This document shows positions 27,930 through 36,568 of a DNA stretch of 64,000 nucleotides, one piece after another (position 1 is the first letter of the stretch; each line of letters opens with the position of its first letter). The stretch spans positions 62,001 through 126,000 of the forward strand of contig NZ_JAERUC010000206.1 in the NCBI RefSeq assembly GCF_016745505.1, in the 5' to 3' direction. The DNA is from Streptomyces silvae (GTDB lineage Bacteria; Actinomycetota; Actinomycetes; Streptomycetales; Streptomycetaceae). The notes beneath the pieces were generated by a model that saw only the letters and a program-made list of their open reading frames with translations, did not search any database and was not told the DNA's origin. Both the position numbers and the translations under genes were made by a program.

Positions 27930-27972
27930 ACTCTGTTACCTCTTCCTGGGACCGTTCGGACCTGTCCGGCAC

Positions 27973-27998
27973 AACGGTGACGTCACTTGCGCTATTCC
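27973..27998 (-). promoter_or_regulatory. Sigma-R promoter of the thioredoxin gene
   Basis: On the minus strand GGAAT (27998-27994) is followed by exactly 18 bp and GTT (27975-27973), the full GGAAT-N18-GTT consensus for the thiol-stress sigma factor SigR. It lies between divergent trxC and the flavin oxidoreductase gene. Confidence 0.85.
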
Positions 27999-28044
27999 GC
28001 CTGCCCATGTGGCCGCTCCGCACACCCACGAGGACACTGTTCCC

Positions 28045-29490
28045 ATGACTGATGATGAAGGTGTGCGGAACCGCGAATACGACGTCGTGGTCATCGGGGC
28101 CGGCCCCGTGGGGGAGAACGTGGCGGACCGGGCCAGGGCCGCCGGGCTGAGCACCGCGGTGATCGAGTCCGAGCTGATCGGCGGTGAGTGTTCGTACTGG
28201 GCGTGCATGCCCAGCAAGGCACTGCTGCGCCCGGTCGTCGCGCGTGCCGACGCCCGCCGCGTACCCGGACTGAGCGGCGCGGTGCAGGGTCCGCTCGACG
28301 CGGACGCCGTGCTCGCCCACCGCGACGAGGAGACCTCCCACTGGAAGGACGACGGCCAGGTCGGCTGGCTGGAGAGCATCGGCGCGGACATCTACCGCGG
28401 CATGGGCCGGCTGACAGGGGTCCGGCAGGTCTCCGTCACGGCCGCCGACGGGACCGAGCAGCACCTCACCGCACGGCACGCCGTCGCCGTCTGCACCGGG
28501 AGCCGGGCCGTGGTCCCCGCCCTGCCCGGCATCGAGGACGTACGGCCGTGGACGAGCCGTGAGGCGACCAGTGCCAAGGAGGTTCCCGGCCGGCTCGTCG
28601 TCGTGGGCGGGGGAGTGGTCGGCGTGGAGATGGCCACCGTGTGGCAGGGCCTCGGCGCCGAGGTGACGATGCTGATCCGCGGCAGCCGCCTGCTCCCCAA
28701 GATGGAACCCTTCGCGGGTGAGCTGGTCGCCGACGCACTCACCGAGGCCGGCGTGCGGATCCTGACCGGGGTCTCGGCCAGCGGTGTGAGCCGCGCGGGC
28801 CACGACGGACCGGTCACCGTCGAACTGGACAACGGCGAGCGGCTGGAGACCGACGAGATCCTCTTCGCCACCGGCCGGGCCCCCCGGACCGGCGATCTCG
28901 GCCTCGACACGGTGGGCCTCAAGCCCGGCTCCTGGCTCTCCGTCGACGACAGCTGCCGCGTGGAGGGCAGCGACTGGCTGTACGGCGTCGGCGACGTCAA
29001 CCACCGCGCGCTCCTCACCCACCAGGGCAAGTACCAGGCCCGTATCGCGGGCGCGGCGATCGCGGCCCGCGCCCAGGAGACCCCGCTGCTGGAGACCGAC
29101 CGCTGGGGCGCGCACGCGGCCACCGCCGACCACGCGGCCGTCCCCCAGGTCGTGTTCACGGACCCGGAGGTGGCCTCCGTCGGGCTCACGCTCGCCGAGG
29201 TGGAAGCCGCGGGCCACCGGGTCCGTGCCGTCGACCACGACCTGGCCTCGGTCGCCGGCGCCGGCCTGTACGCGCAGGGCTACAAGGGCCGGGCCAGGAT
29301 GGTCGTCGACCTGGACCGGGAGATCCTGCTGGGCGTCACCTTCGTCGGCCCCGGCATCGGTGAACTCCTGCACTCGGCGACGGTCGCCGTCTCCGGCGAG
29401 GTCCCGATCGAACGGCTCTGGCACGCGGTGCCCGCGTACCCGACGATCAGCGAGGTGTGGCTGCGGCTGCTGGAGACCTACCGGGGATGA
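28045..29490 (+). CDS. FAD/NAD-dependent pyridine nucleotide-disulfide oxidoreductase
   Basis: The 481-residue protein is of the class I family (lipoamide dehydrogenase, mercuric reductase). The FAD motif is VVVIGAGPVGENVADRARAAG. The redox-active pair is in GGECSYWACMPSKALLRP (Cys-X4-Cys), a variant common in actinobacterial mercuric-reductase-like proteins without a metal-binding domain. The NAD motif is LVVVGGGVVGVEMATVWQGLG. WLYGVGDVNHRALLTHQGKYQ and a dimerisation domain (AVPAYPTISEVW, His present) complete it. The physiological disulfide is unknown. Divergence from trxC suggests a thiol-stress role. Confidence 0.88.
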   Translation: MTDDEGVRNREYDVVVIGAGPVGENVADRARAAGLSTAVIESELIGGECSYWACMPSKALLRPVVARADARRVPGLSGAVQGPLDADAVLAHRDEETSHWKDDGQVGWLESIGADIYRGMGRLTGVRQVSVTAADGTEQHLTARHAVAVCTGSRAVVPALPGIEDVRPWTSREATSAKEVPGRLVVVGGGVVGVEMATVWQGLGAEVTMLIRGSRLLPKMEPFAGELVADALTEAGVRILTGVSASGVSRAGHDGPVTVELDNGERLETDEILFATGRAPRTGDLGLDTVGLKPGSWLSVDDSCRVEGSDWLYGVGDVNHRALLTHQGKYQARIAGAAIAARAQETPLLETDRWGAHAATADHAAVPQVVFTDPEVASVGLTLAEVEAAGHRVRAVDHDLASVAGAGLYAQGYKGRARMVVDLDREILLGVTFVGPGIGELLHSATVAVSGEVPIERLWHAVPAYPTISEVWLRLLETYRG

Positions 29491-29632
29491 GCCCGCGTAT
29501 CGCTCGCCCGCGCTCCGGCCACGTCGGCAGTGTTCGGTCCGCGGTGCAGCGATCCCACATTCTGGACGATGTCTAACCGGTCCGTGAGATGCGTGAGATC
29601 GTTTCGGCGCCCGCACCCGTCGCGCGGCCTTG

Positions 29633-29704
29633 CCACGAGGGGACCTGCGACACCGTGCGGGACCGTCGGCCCTCCAGGCCGACGGCCGCACTACGCCCTC
29701 GTGG
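29633..29704 (+). promoter_or_regulatory. Structured 5' leader (candidate cis-regulatory RNA) of the transporter gene
   Basis: Nested perfect helices occur just before the ATG at 29718. P1 is CCACGAGGG (29633-29641) with CCCTCGTGG (29696-29704). It closes an asymmetric internal loop (29642-29654 and 29692-29695). Inside it GTGCGG (29655-29660) pairs CCGCAC (29686-29691). After a GA bulge, CCGTCGGCC (29663-29671) pairs GGCCGACGG (29677-29685) across a 5-nt loop. Twenty-four base pairs in 72 nt end 13 nt before the start codon. I cannot match it to a riboswitch class I know. Confidence 0.55.
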
Positions 29705-29717
29705 GAAAGCCCCAGAG

Positions 29718-31145
29718 ATGTACGCTCCCACCACCGGACCCTCCCAGGCCCCGTCGCAGTCCCCGGCCGGGACCGCACCCGCCAACTCGCGGTCCCGCGT
29801 CCTGATCGCCAGCCTCATCGGCACGACGATCGAGTTCTACGACTTCTACGTCTACGCGACCGCCGCGGTCCTGATCTTCCCGAAACTCTTCTTCCCGAGC
29901 AGCGACGCGACGACGGCCCTGCTCTCCTCCTTCGCGGTCTTCGGCGCGGCGATGGTCGCCCGCCCGATCGGCGCGATCGTCTTCGGCCACCTCGGTGACC
30001 GGCTCGGCCGCAAGGGCACCCTCGTGGCCTCGCTGCTCACGATGGGCATCGCCACCTTCCTCATCGGCGTCCTGCCGACGTACGCGCAGGTCGGCTGGGT
30101 CGCCACGGCGCTGCTGGTGCTGATGCGCCTCGCCCAGGGCTTCGCGCTCGGCGGGGAGTGGAGCGGCGCGGCCCTGGTCGCCACCGAGAACGCACCTGCC
30201 GGGAAGCGTGCGCTGTGGGGCACGTTCCCGCAGCTGGGAGCCCCGCTCGGGTTCATCATCGGCAACGGCCTCTTCCTGATCATCGGGGCGCTGCTGCCCT
30301 CCGCGGCGGGCGCCGACCCCTCGCAGCCGTCCGAAGCCTTCCAGAGCTGGGGCTGGCGGATCCCGTTCCTGTTCTCGGCCGTCATGGTCGCGATCGGTCT
30401 GTGGGTACGCATGCGCCTGGTCGAGTCGCAGGTCTTCGCGAAGACGCAGGAGACCGGCAAGGTCCGCAAGCTGCCGCTGGCCACCGTCTTCCGCCACCAC
30501 TGGAAGCAGCTGGTCCTCGGCAGCTTCGCGATGCTGGCGACGTACGTCCTCTTCTATCTGATGACGACGTTCTCGCTGAGCTACGGCCGTGCCGCCGAGG
30601 ACGCGGATGTCCCGGGTCTCGGCTACAGCTACACCACGTTCGTCCTGATGATGATCTTCGGTGTGCTGTTCTTCGCCGCGTTCACCCTGATCTCCGGCCC
30701 GCTCGCGGACAAGTACGGCCGCCGTAAGACCCTCGCCTGGGTCACCGTCGGCATCATCGTCTTCGGCCTCGTCTGGGTGCCGCTGATCAACCTGGGCACG
30801 CTCGGCGTGGTCCTGTGGCTGGTCCTCGGCTTCACCCTGATGGGCACGACCTTCGGCCCGATGGGCGCGATGCTCCCGGAGCTCTTCCCGACCAGCGTCC
30901 GCTACACCGGCTCCGGCATCGCCTACAACGTCAGCTCCATCCTCGGCGCGGCCGTCGCCCCGTTCGTCGCGGTCGCCCTCTGGGAGGCCGGCGACGGCTC
31001 CCCGTGGCTGGTCGGCGTCTACCTCTCCGTGATGGCGGTCCTCACCCTGACCGCTCTTCTCATCGGCAAGGAGACGAAGGACGTCGCCCTGGACGAGGGC
31101 GAGGTCCCGGCGGCCCCCGCCCGGACCGAGGTCCCGTCCGCCTGA
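29718..31145 (+). CDS. MFS transporter, metabolite:H+ symporter (MHS) family
   Basis: The 475-residue protein has 12 predicted membrane segments. [24 protein letters not shown] is the MHS family start. [19 protein letters not shown] is the loop 2-3 motif, and [35 protein letters not shown] and [15 protein letters not shown] are further family blocks. Relatives move dicarboxylates, shikimate, proline-betaine or citrate with protons, so the substrate is open. It has a weak ribosome site and a 72-nt nested hairpin just upstream. Confidence 0.9.
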   Translation: MYAPTTGPSQAPSQSPAGTAPANSRSRVLIASLIGTTIEFYDFYVYATAAVLIFPKLFFPSSDATTALLSSFAVFGAAMVARPIGAIVFGHLGDRLGRKGTLVASLLTMGIATFLIGVLPTYAQVGWVATALLVLMRLAQGFALGGEWSGAALVATENAPAGKRALWGTFPQLGAPLGFIIGNGLFLIIGALLPSAAGADPSQPSEAFQSWGWRIPFLFSAVMVAIGLWVRMRLVESQVFAKTQETGKVRKLPLATVFRHHWKQLVLGSFAMLATYVLFYLMTTFSLSYGRAAEDADVPGLGYSYTTFVLMMIFGVLFFAAFTLISGPLADKYGRRKTLAWVTVGIIVFGLVWVPLINLGTLGVVLWLVLGFTLMGTTFGPMGAMLPELFPTSVRYTGSGIAYNVSSILGAAVAPFVAVALWEAGDGSPWLVGVYLSVMAVLTLTALLIGKETKDVALDEGEVPAAPARTEVPSA

Positions 31146-31279
31146 CGCGGACCTGTTGGCGTGGCAGGCAACGGTTTCCGTGCGGAGCGGCGTCCGGCTC
31201 CGCGAGAGCGTGCGTCGGACGGGACGTACGTTGCTTGCCACGGCTCCGGGTGTATGCCCGGGGACAGGCGTGCGCGATC

Positions 31280-31990
31280 ATGAGCCGGGTGGACACACGA
31301 TTTCTCGGTATCCCCGATCTGGACGACGTGCCTCCCGTGGCGGTCGTCGTCGACGTCATGCGCGCTTTCACCGTGGCGGCCTGGGCCTTCTCCCGGGGGG
31401 CGGAGAAGATCGTCCTCGCCGGGTCGCCGGACGAGGCGCTGGAACTCAAGGCGGCCCACCCGGACTGGGCGGCGCTCAAGGACGGGCCGCCCGCGCCCGG
31501 TTTCGACCTGGTCAACTCCCCGGGCCTGCTGCGGTCCGCCGAACTAGGCGGACGTACCGTCGTGCAGAAGACCACGGCAGGGACGGTCGGCGCCCTCGCG
31601 GTCAAGGAGGCGTCGCTCGTGCTGTGCGCCGGCTTCGTGGTGGCCGAGGCGACGGCCCGACTGCTGCGAAGGCGCGGGAGCGACAGCGTCACCTTCGTGG
31701 TCACCGGCGAGGACGGGAAGGCCGACGAGGACCTGGCGTGCGCCGAGTACATCGCCCGCAGGGCCGAGGGCGCGGGGACGGACGCCGCGGAGTTCGTCCG
31801 CCGCGCTGCCGGGTCGCGAGCCGCCGCCGAACTGACGCACGGGATACGCCAAGGGGTCCACGCCGATGACATCGCGCTCTGTCTCGAGGTCGACCGCTTC
31901 CCCTTCGCCATGGTGGCGGCCCCGGAGGGCCCGCTCATGGTCCTGCGCCCGCACACGACGCCTGAGCCGGCCGGCGGGCACCCGGCCTGA
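31280..31990 (+). CDS. ComB-like 2-phosphosulfolactate phosphatase family protein
   Basis: This is a 236-residue protein of the PF04029 fold. [29 protein letters not shown], then [28 protein letters not shown] and [15 protein letters not shown] are the conserved blocks. The archaeal family member hydrolyses 2-phosphosulfolactate in coenzyme M synthesis. Streptomyces has no such pathway, so the true phosphatase substrate is unknown. ATG 31280 is not preceded by a clear ribosome site. Confidence 0.82.
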   Translation: MSRVDTRFLGIPDLDDVPPVAVVVDVMRAFTVAAWAFSRGAEKIVLAGSPDEALELKAAHPDWAALKDGPPAPGFDLVNSPGLLRSAELGGRTVVQKTTAGTVGALAVKEASLVLCAGFVVAEATARLLRRRGSDSVTFVVTGEDGKADEDLACAEYIARRAEGAGTDAAEFVRRAAGSRAAAELTHGIRQGVHADDIALCLEVDRFPFAMVAAPEGPLMVLRPHTTPEPAGGHPA

Positions 31991-32032
31991 CCACCTGTTC
32001 CCACCGCCGAATCATGCGCGTATGACGGGCTG

Positions 32033-32839
32033 TCAGGTCTGGCAGGTCTGGCAGGTCTGGCAGGTCTGGCAGTGCGGGCAGTGGACCGTGCGGCGACCGG
32101 CGACCCGGTCCGACTCCAGGGCATGGCCGCAGCGCGGGCACGACGGCTCGGACGCGTCCCTCCGGCCGGTCAGCCAGGACCGCCGGGTGGGGACGTGCCC
32201 GGCCCGCACGGACGTACGCAGGACGCGTCCCATCGCCCCGTTGACCCGCCGGAGGGTCGCGGCGTCCAGATCGCGTGCCGGGGTCCTCGGGTCGACGCGC
32301 GCCCGCCAGAGGATCTCGTCGCAGAGGAGGTTCCCGAGGCCCGCGACGACGGACTGGTCCATGAGCGCGCTCTTGACCGCCGACCGCCGGCGGGACAGCG
32401 CCTCCTCGAACTCCGCCGTCCCCACGGTCAGGGCGTCCGGGCCGAGTCCGTCCAGGAGGTGGTCGAGGTCGTGGTCGCTCATCCACGACACGCCCTTGAG
32501 CTTGCGCTGGTCGCGGTAGCGCACCTGCCGCCCGTCGTCGAGCGTCAGCACCAGGCGGTCGTGCCGGTGGATTTCCTCCTCGGGGGAGCAGCACCGCAGC
32601 GACCCCGTCATCCCGAAGTGCCAGGCCAGCGTCGGGCCGTCGTCCGTGGGCGCGAGCAGCCACTTGCCGTGCCGCCGCGGTGTGCCCAAGCGCGACCCGG
32701 TCAGTTCTCCGCGCAGCCGTCGCCCGGAGACTCCCTCCAGGACTCCGCTGTCGCGTACGTCGACCTCGGTGACCGTCCGTCGCCGCCCGCATGTGGTCAG
32801 CTCCCGGCGGAACCCTTCGACGTCAGGGAGTTCGGGCAT
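32033..32839 (-). CDS. Fpg/Nei-family DNA glycosylase with a Cys-Gln-Thr tail
   Basis: This 268-residue product starts MPELPDVEGFRREL, the Fpg/Nei N terminus with catalytic Pro2 and Glu3. RRHGKWLLAP has the conserved lysine, and SAVKSALMDQSVVAGLGNLLCDEILWRARVDP is the helix-two-turn-helix. The zinc finger is CPRCGHALESDRVAGRRTVHCPHC. Immediately after its last Cys come four Cys-Gln-Thr units encoded by a perfect 9-bp tandem repeat, adding three cysteines. It excises oxidised bases. It is the last gene of a ligase-polymerase-glycosylase operon. Confidence 0.9.
   Translation of the reverse strand: MPELPDVEGFRRELTTCGRRRTVTEVDVRDSGVLEGVSGRRLRGELTGSRLGTPRRHGKWLLAPTDDGPTLAWHFGMTGSLRCCSPEEEIHRHDRLVLTLDDGRQVRYRDQRKLKGVSWMSDHDLDHLLDGLGPDALTVGTAEFEEALSRRRSAVKSALMDQSVVAGLGNLLCDEILWRARVDPRTPARDLDAATLRRVNGAMGRVLRTSVRAGHVPTRRSWLTGRRDASEPSCPRCGHALESDRVAGRRTVHCPHCQTCQTCQTCQT
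32034..32069. repeat. Four tandem copies of CAGGTCTGG inside a gene end
   Basis: The 9-bp unit is repeated without mismatch at 32034, 32043, 32052 and 32061, then breaks off at CAG. It encodes Cys-Gln-Thr repeats at the C terminus of the glycosylase and is prone to slippage. Confidence 0.95.
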
Positions 32840-32877
32840 GGTTCTTTCCTCCGCTTCTCCTGCCGTCGCCCCTCCGC

Positions 32878-33804
32878 TCAGGTGCCTTCCCGGGGGCCGG
32901 AGCCGAGTGCTTCGACGCGCCGCAGAGCGGCCCCGGCCGCCCGGGGGTGCCGGAACGCGTTCTTCCACGGGTCGTCGCCGAGGCGGTCGAGGACGGAGAC
33001 CGTCGTGAAGCTGCGGGCGTGGATCCGCGGGTCCTCCACCTCCGCCCAGGTGAGCGGCGCGGCCACGGGAGCGCCCGGACGGGCCCGTACGGCATAGGGG
33101 GCGACGGCGGTCTGGGCGTACGCGTTGCGCTGGACGTCGAGGTAGAGACGACCGCCCCGGGCCTGCTTGCGCGGTGCGGTGGTGAGCGTCTCGGGGTGAC
33201 GGGCGGCGAGCAGACCGGAGATCCGGTGAGCCAGGTCGCGTATCTCGTCGAAGGGCGCCCGGCGGTCCAGCGGCACCACGACGTGCAGCCCGCGCGAGCC
33301 CGTGGTCATCACGGCGGCGGGCAGCTCCAGTTCGTCCAGGAGCGCGCGGAGGCGGAGCGCCGCCGTGCGGACGGTGCCGAAGTCGTCGCCGGACGGATCG
33401 AGGTCGAACACCATGCGGTCGGGATGGTCCGGACGGTCCGTCCGGGACAGGAAACGGTGCGGGGTGATGCACGCCTGGCCAGCGAGGTACACGAGCGCCG
33501 CCGCCTCGTCGCACACCGCGTAGGTGACCGTCCCGCCCTCCTTCGGCAGTTCGACGCGGTGGAACCAGTCGGGGAAGTGGCCCGGCACCTCCTTCTGCAT
33601 GAAGGCCGGCCCGTCGATGCCCTCGGGACGCCGCTCCATCATCAGCGGCCGCCCCCGCAGGTGGGGGATCATGGCGGAGGCAACGCACTTGTAGTAGTCC
33701 GCGAGGCCGGCCTTGGTGATCCCGTCGTCCGTGAACAGGACCTTCCCGGGGCGGGTGAGGGCCACCGTGCGCCGGCCCACCCGGATGTTCTCCTCCGCGC
33801 TCAT
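32878..33804 (-). CDS. LigD-type DNA polymerase domain protein (NHEJ primase-polymerase)
   Basis: The 308-residue stand-alone PolDom has KVLFTDDGITKAGLADYYKCVA, MERRPEGIDGPAFMQKEVPGHFPDW, then MVFDLDPSGDDF with the metal-binding Asp-X-Asp, and TTGSRGLHVVVPLDRR with the catalytic His. GRLYLDVQRNAYAQTAVAPYAVRARPGAPVAAPL in pieces is the end of the domain. It fills gaps or adds ribonucleotides at double-strand breaks. The ATG overlaps the ligase stop (ATGA), so it functions with the upstream ligase. Confidence 0.92.
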   Translation of the reverse strand: MSAEENIRVGRRTVALTRPGKVLFTDDGITKAGLADYYKCVASAMIPHLRGRPLMMERRPEGIDGPAFMQKEVPGHFPDWFHRVELPKEGGTVTYAVCDEAAALVYLAGQACITPHRFLSRTDRPDHPDRMVFDLDPSGDDFGTVRTAALRLRALLDELELPAAVMTTGSRGLHVVVPLDRRAPFDEIRDLAHRISGLLAARHPETLTTAPRKQARGGRLYLDVQRNAYAQTAVAPYAVRARPGAPVAAPLTWAEVEDPRIHARSFTTVSVLDRLGDDPWKNAFRHPRAAGAALRRVEALGSGPREGT

Positions 33805-34880
33805 GGTCCTCCCTCCGACGGTGTCTCCCGTACGACGTCCGCCGGGTCCTTGTCGTCCCGCAGTCCGAGAAAGCGCGGGTGACGGAGGCGGCCCGCCCGG
33901 GTCCATTCGGTGAAGCCCAGCTGCGCCACCAGCTCAGGACGCACCCAGCGGGCCGTCGGCTCGGGTACGGGATCCGCGAACGGCGACCGGTCCGCCGACA
34001 GTTCCTCCAGACGCCCCGTCAGGTCCCGGAGTGTCCGGGTGTCGAAGCCGGTCCCCACCTTGCCGGCGTACCGCAGCCGCCCCTGCTGGTGGTAGCCGAT
34101 CAGGAGCGCTCCGAAGCCCACCCTGCTGCCCGAGGGCCGTGTGTAGCCGCCGATCACGAACTCCTGTCCCGCCTCGCACTTCAGCTTCAGCCAGTCGGGC
34201 GAGCGACGCCGCACATAGGGCGAGTCCCCCCGTTTCGCGATCAGCCCCTCCCAGCCGCTCGCGCAGGCGTCGGGCAGCAGCCGGTCGGACCAGGTGTTGC
34301 GGTGCGGGGTGAACCTGAGCGGCGTCCGGAACGTCATCGCGTCGCGCAGCAGACTCTTACGCACCCGCAGCGGCAGGCCGGTCGTGTCGCGTCCGTCAAG
34401 GCGCAGGAGGTCGAACACGTAGTACAGCACGGTGACGCCGGCGGCGCGCGCTGCCCGCGGATCGGTGATACCGCTGCGCTGCTGGAGCAGGGAGAAGTCC
34501 ATGCGCCCGCCCTTGACGGCGACGATCTCGCCGTCGACGGTGAAGTCCTCGCACGCCTGGGCCGCCAATGCGTCGACGACCTCCGGATAGGTGTCCTCCC
34601 GCGACAGGCCTCCGCGCGACAACAGGCGCACCCCGTCGCCGGAGCGCAGGGCGAGGGTGCGCACCCCGTCGAGCTTGCGTTCGAAAAGCCAGCGTTCGTC
34701 GAAGGACCGGCGGTCACTGAGCACCGCGAGCATCGGCTTCTCGGCCGCGCGTTCGCCGACCTGCGGGACCGCCGGGCCGAGGCGGGCCGCCAGATCGGCC
34801 GGAAGCCGGTCGAGCACGTTCATCGCCACTCCGCAGGACCGTCCTTCCCGTACGTCACGTACATCAGGCACCTCCGCCAT
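33801..34880 (-). CDS. ATP-dependent DNA ligase (LigD ligase-domain type)
   Basis: The 359-residue product starts at ATG 34880 with GGAGG 6 bp upstream; ATG 34823 with GGAG is also good and would remove 19 residues. The adenylated lysine is in FERKLDGVR (motif I, KxDG). DFTVDGEIVAVKGGRMDF is motif III, YYVFDLLRLDGRDTTGLPL motif IIIa, EGLIAKRGDSPYVRRRSPDWLKLK motifs IV-V. A C-terminal OB fold follows. In Streptomyces the ligase and polymerase of LigD are usually separate genes, as here. No Ku gene is in the window. Confidence 0.92.
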   Translation of the reverse strand: MAEVPDVRDVREGRSCGVAMNVLDRLPADLAARLGPAVPQVGERAAEKPMLAVLSDRRSFDERWLFERKLDGVRTLALRSGDGVRLLSRGGLSREDTYPEVVDALAAQACEDFTVDGEIVAVKGGRMDFSLLQQRSGITDPRAARAAGVTVLYYVFDLLRLDGRDTTGLPLRVRKSLLRDAMTFRTPLRFTPHRNTWSDRLLPDACASGWEGLIAKRGDSPYVRRRSPDWLKLKCEAGQEFVIGGYTRPSGSRVGFGALLIGYHQQGRLRYAGKVGTGFDTRTLRDLTGRLEELSADRSPFADPVPEPTARWVRPELVAQLGFTEWTRAGRLRHPRFLGLRDDKDPADVVRETPSEGGP

Positions 34881-35009
34881 CAGGCGCCTCCGCGCCACGC
34901 CGTATCCGGGCCGGACGCAGGACGGACCGGACCTTCCAGGATCCTCCGGTGGACGGATCGCGCAACCGAGCGCGGTCGCACACCGGCACCGGGCGCGGTC
35001 CGGCCGCTC

Positions 35010-35107
35010 TCACGCCCCGGCCCGCTGGTGCCGCTTTCCGCCGTCCTTCTCGCTCCGCCGGCGTCGGGCCGCGACCCACGCCAGCGGTACGCCGACGGCC
35101 AGCACGA
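35010..35107 (-). pseudogene. Out-of-frame last helix of the APC permease
   Basis: Directly beyond the premature stop at 35110-35108, the -1 frame encodes GLIVLAVGVPLAWVAARRRR and a basic tail (SEKDGGKRHQRAGA) ending at a TGA (35012-35010). This is a plausible last membrane helix, so it belongs to the permease displaced by a one-base loss in the GGGGCGGGGCC run. Confidence 0.65.
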
Positions 35108-36364
35108 TCAGGCCCCGCCCCACACCGCGCCCTCGATCCTCGTGGCCAGCAGCACACACGAGGCGGCCCCGAGCAGGGCGACGATCCTGGGCGTCCTGTA
35201 GTGGTTGTGCGGCACGGTGTCGCCACGCAGGCGCAGAACGGCCGTGTTGACCAGGAGGAAGACGACGAGGAGCAGCAGTACGAGCGTCGAGGCGAGGGCG
35301 GCCACATCCCCCGTCACGGCGAGCAGCAGCGACAGCAGGGCCGTCGTCGCGATGGCGGCCCAGGGAGTGCGCCGCCCGGGGAGCACGCGCGTGAGGAAGC
35401 GCGGCAGGAGGCCGTCGCGTGCCATGCCGTACGCAAGCCGGGAGGACATGACGCCCGTCAGCAGGGCGCCGTTGGCCACCGCGATCAAGGCGATCACACT
35501 GAACAGCCGCGTCGGGACACCACCCGCGGTCTCGACGACAGCGAGCAGGGGACCGCTGGACTGCACCAGTGTGCTCGTCCTCACAGCGGAACTCGCGGTG
35601 GCACCGACCAGCGCGTACACCACGCCGGCGGTGGCGAGCGCGCCGAACAGCGCACGGGGATACGACCGCGCGGGGTCGCGGGTCTCCTCGGCCACGTTGA
35701 CGGACGTCTCGAAGCCGACGAAAGAGTAGAAGGCCAGGACGGATCCGCTCAGCACGGCGGCGGCAGGCGAGTGCTCGGCGGTGCCGAGCCGGGTCAGCCG
35801 CCCGAGGTCGCCGTCACCGCGCACCACCACCCACACCCCCAGGCCGATCACCAGGACGAGGCCTCCGACCTCGATGACGGTCGCGACCACGTTGGCCCGG
35901 GTCGACTCGCTGATGCCTCTGGCATTGAGCAGAGCCAGCAGGCCGAGGAACAGTACGGCCACCAGCGCGACGGGCAGCGAGACGAACACACTGAGGTAGT
36001 CGCCGCCGAATCCGCGGGCCAGGGCAGCCACGGACACCACCCCCGCCGCCAGCATGCAGAAACCGGTGAAGAAGCCGGCGAACGGGCCGTAGGCCAAGGT
36101 GGTGTAGTGAGACGCGCCACCGGCCCGTGGGTACTTCGTCGCGAGTTCCGCGTACGAGGAGGCCGTCAGCAGGGCCAGCCCGAGGGCCACCGACAGGGGG
36201 ACCCACACCGCGCCACCGGACTCCGCGGCCACCTGCCCCACGAGGACGTAGACCCCGGCACCCAGCACGTCACCGAGGATGAAGAAGTAGAGAAGCGGCG
36301 TGGTCAGCGTGCGCTTGAGCGGTGACTCCGCGAGTTCCGTGTCGTCGTGCGCAGGACGGTTCAT
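35108..36364 (-). CDS. APC-family amino-acid permease, 3' frameshift suspected
   Basis: The frame encodes 418 residues with about 11 membrane helices. LTTPLLYFFILGDVLGAGVYVLVGQVA is TM1 of the APC superfamily. SYAELATKYPRAGGASHYTTLAYG and FYSFVGFETSVNVAEETRDPARSYPRAL are family motifs. It stops at AVWGGA, short of the usual 450-500 residues. Inserting one G at the GGGGCGGGGCC run restores a frame of 451 residues that ends with another helix. It would import amino acids or amines. The start is ATG 36364; no clear ribosome site was verified. Confidence 0.85.
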   Translation of the reverse strand: MNRPAHDDTELAESPLKRTLTTPLLYFFILGDVLGAGVYVLVGQVAAESGGAVWVPLSVALGLALLTASSYAELATKYPRAGGASHYTTLAYGPFAGFFTGFCMLAAGVVSVAALARGFGGDYLSVFVSLPVALVAVLFLGLLALLNARGISESTRANVVATVIEVGGLVLVIGLGVWVVVRGDGDLGRLTRLGTAEHSPAAAVLSGSVLAFYSFVGFETSVNVAEETRDPARSYPRALFGALATAGVVYALVGATASSAVRTSTLVQSSGPLLAVVETAGGVPTRLFSVIALIAVANGALLTGVMSSRLAYGMARDGLLPRFLTRVLPGRRTPWAAIATTALLSLLLAVTGDVAALASTLVLLLLVVFLLVNTAVLRLRGDTVPHNHYRTPRIVALLGAASCVLLATRIEGAVWGGA

Positions 36365-36473
36365 GGTCACCTGGTACCACGCCAGGGCGTCCCCAAGCAG
36401 GCGGCCGGCGCCCGGGGCGGGGAGTGCCGGCCCGGTGCGCGGGGTCCGGGCCCGGTGCGCGCCCGGCGCGTTA

Positions 36474-36503
36474 GTCCAAGACCCGCTCCTCCTTTGTCCA
36501 TGG
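36474..36503 (+). promoter_or_regulatory. AraC-type operator upstream of GH101 (site A)
   Basis: Two GTCCA half-sites (36474-36478 and 36496-36500) lie 22 bp apart, the second inside TTTGTCCATGG. The element ends 65 bp before the GH101 start. The same bipartite element occurs in front of the GH35 gene (site B) with shared bases between the halves. Confidence 0.6.
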
Positions 36504-36568
36504 GCGCGTTCACCCCCGAGACGCGATCTTGGCGTGCACGGATGCCGTCCAGCGTCAGGAGAGCGCGC

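Noticed and set aside
29633-29704. Known riboswitch (SAH, guanidine, fluoride) before the transporter
   Set aside because: None of the conserved loop sequences I remember for these classes is present, so no class is assigned.
32034-32069. Possible CRISPR-like repeat
   Set aside because: Units of 9 bp are directly adjacent with no spacers and lie inside a coding end.
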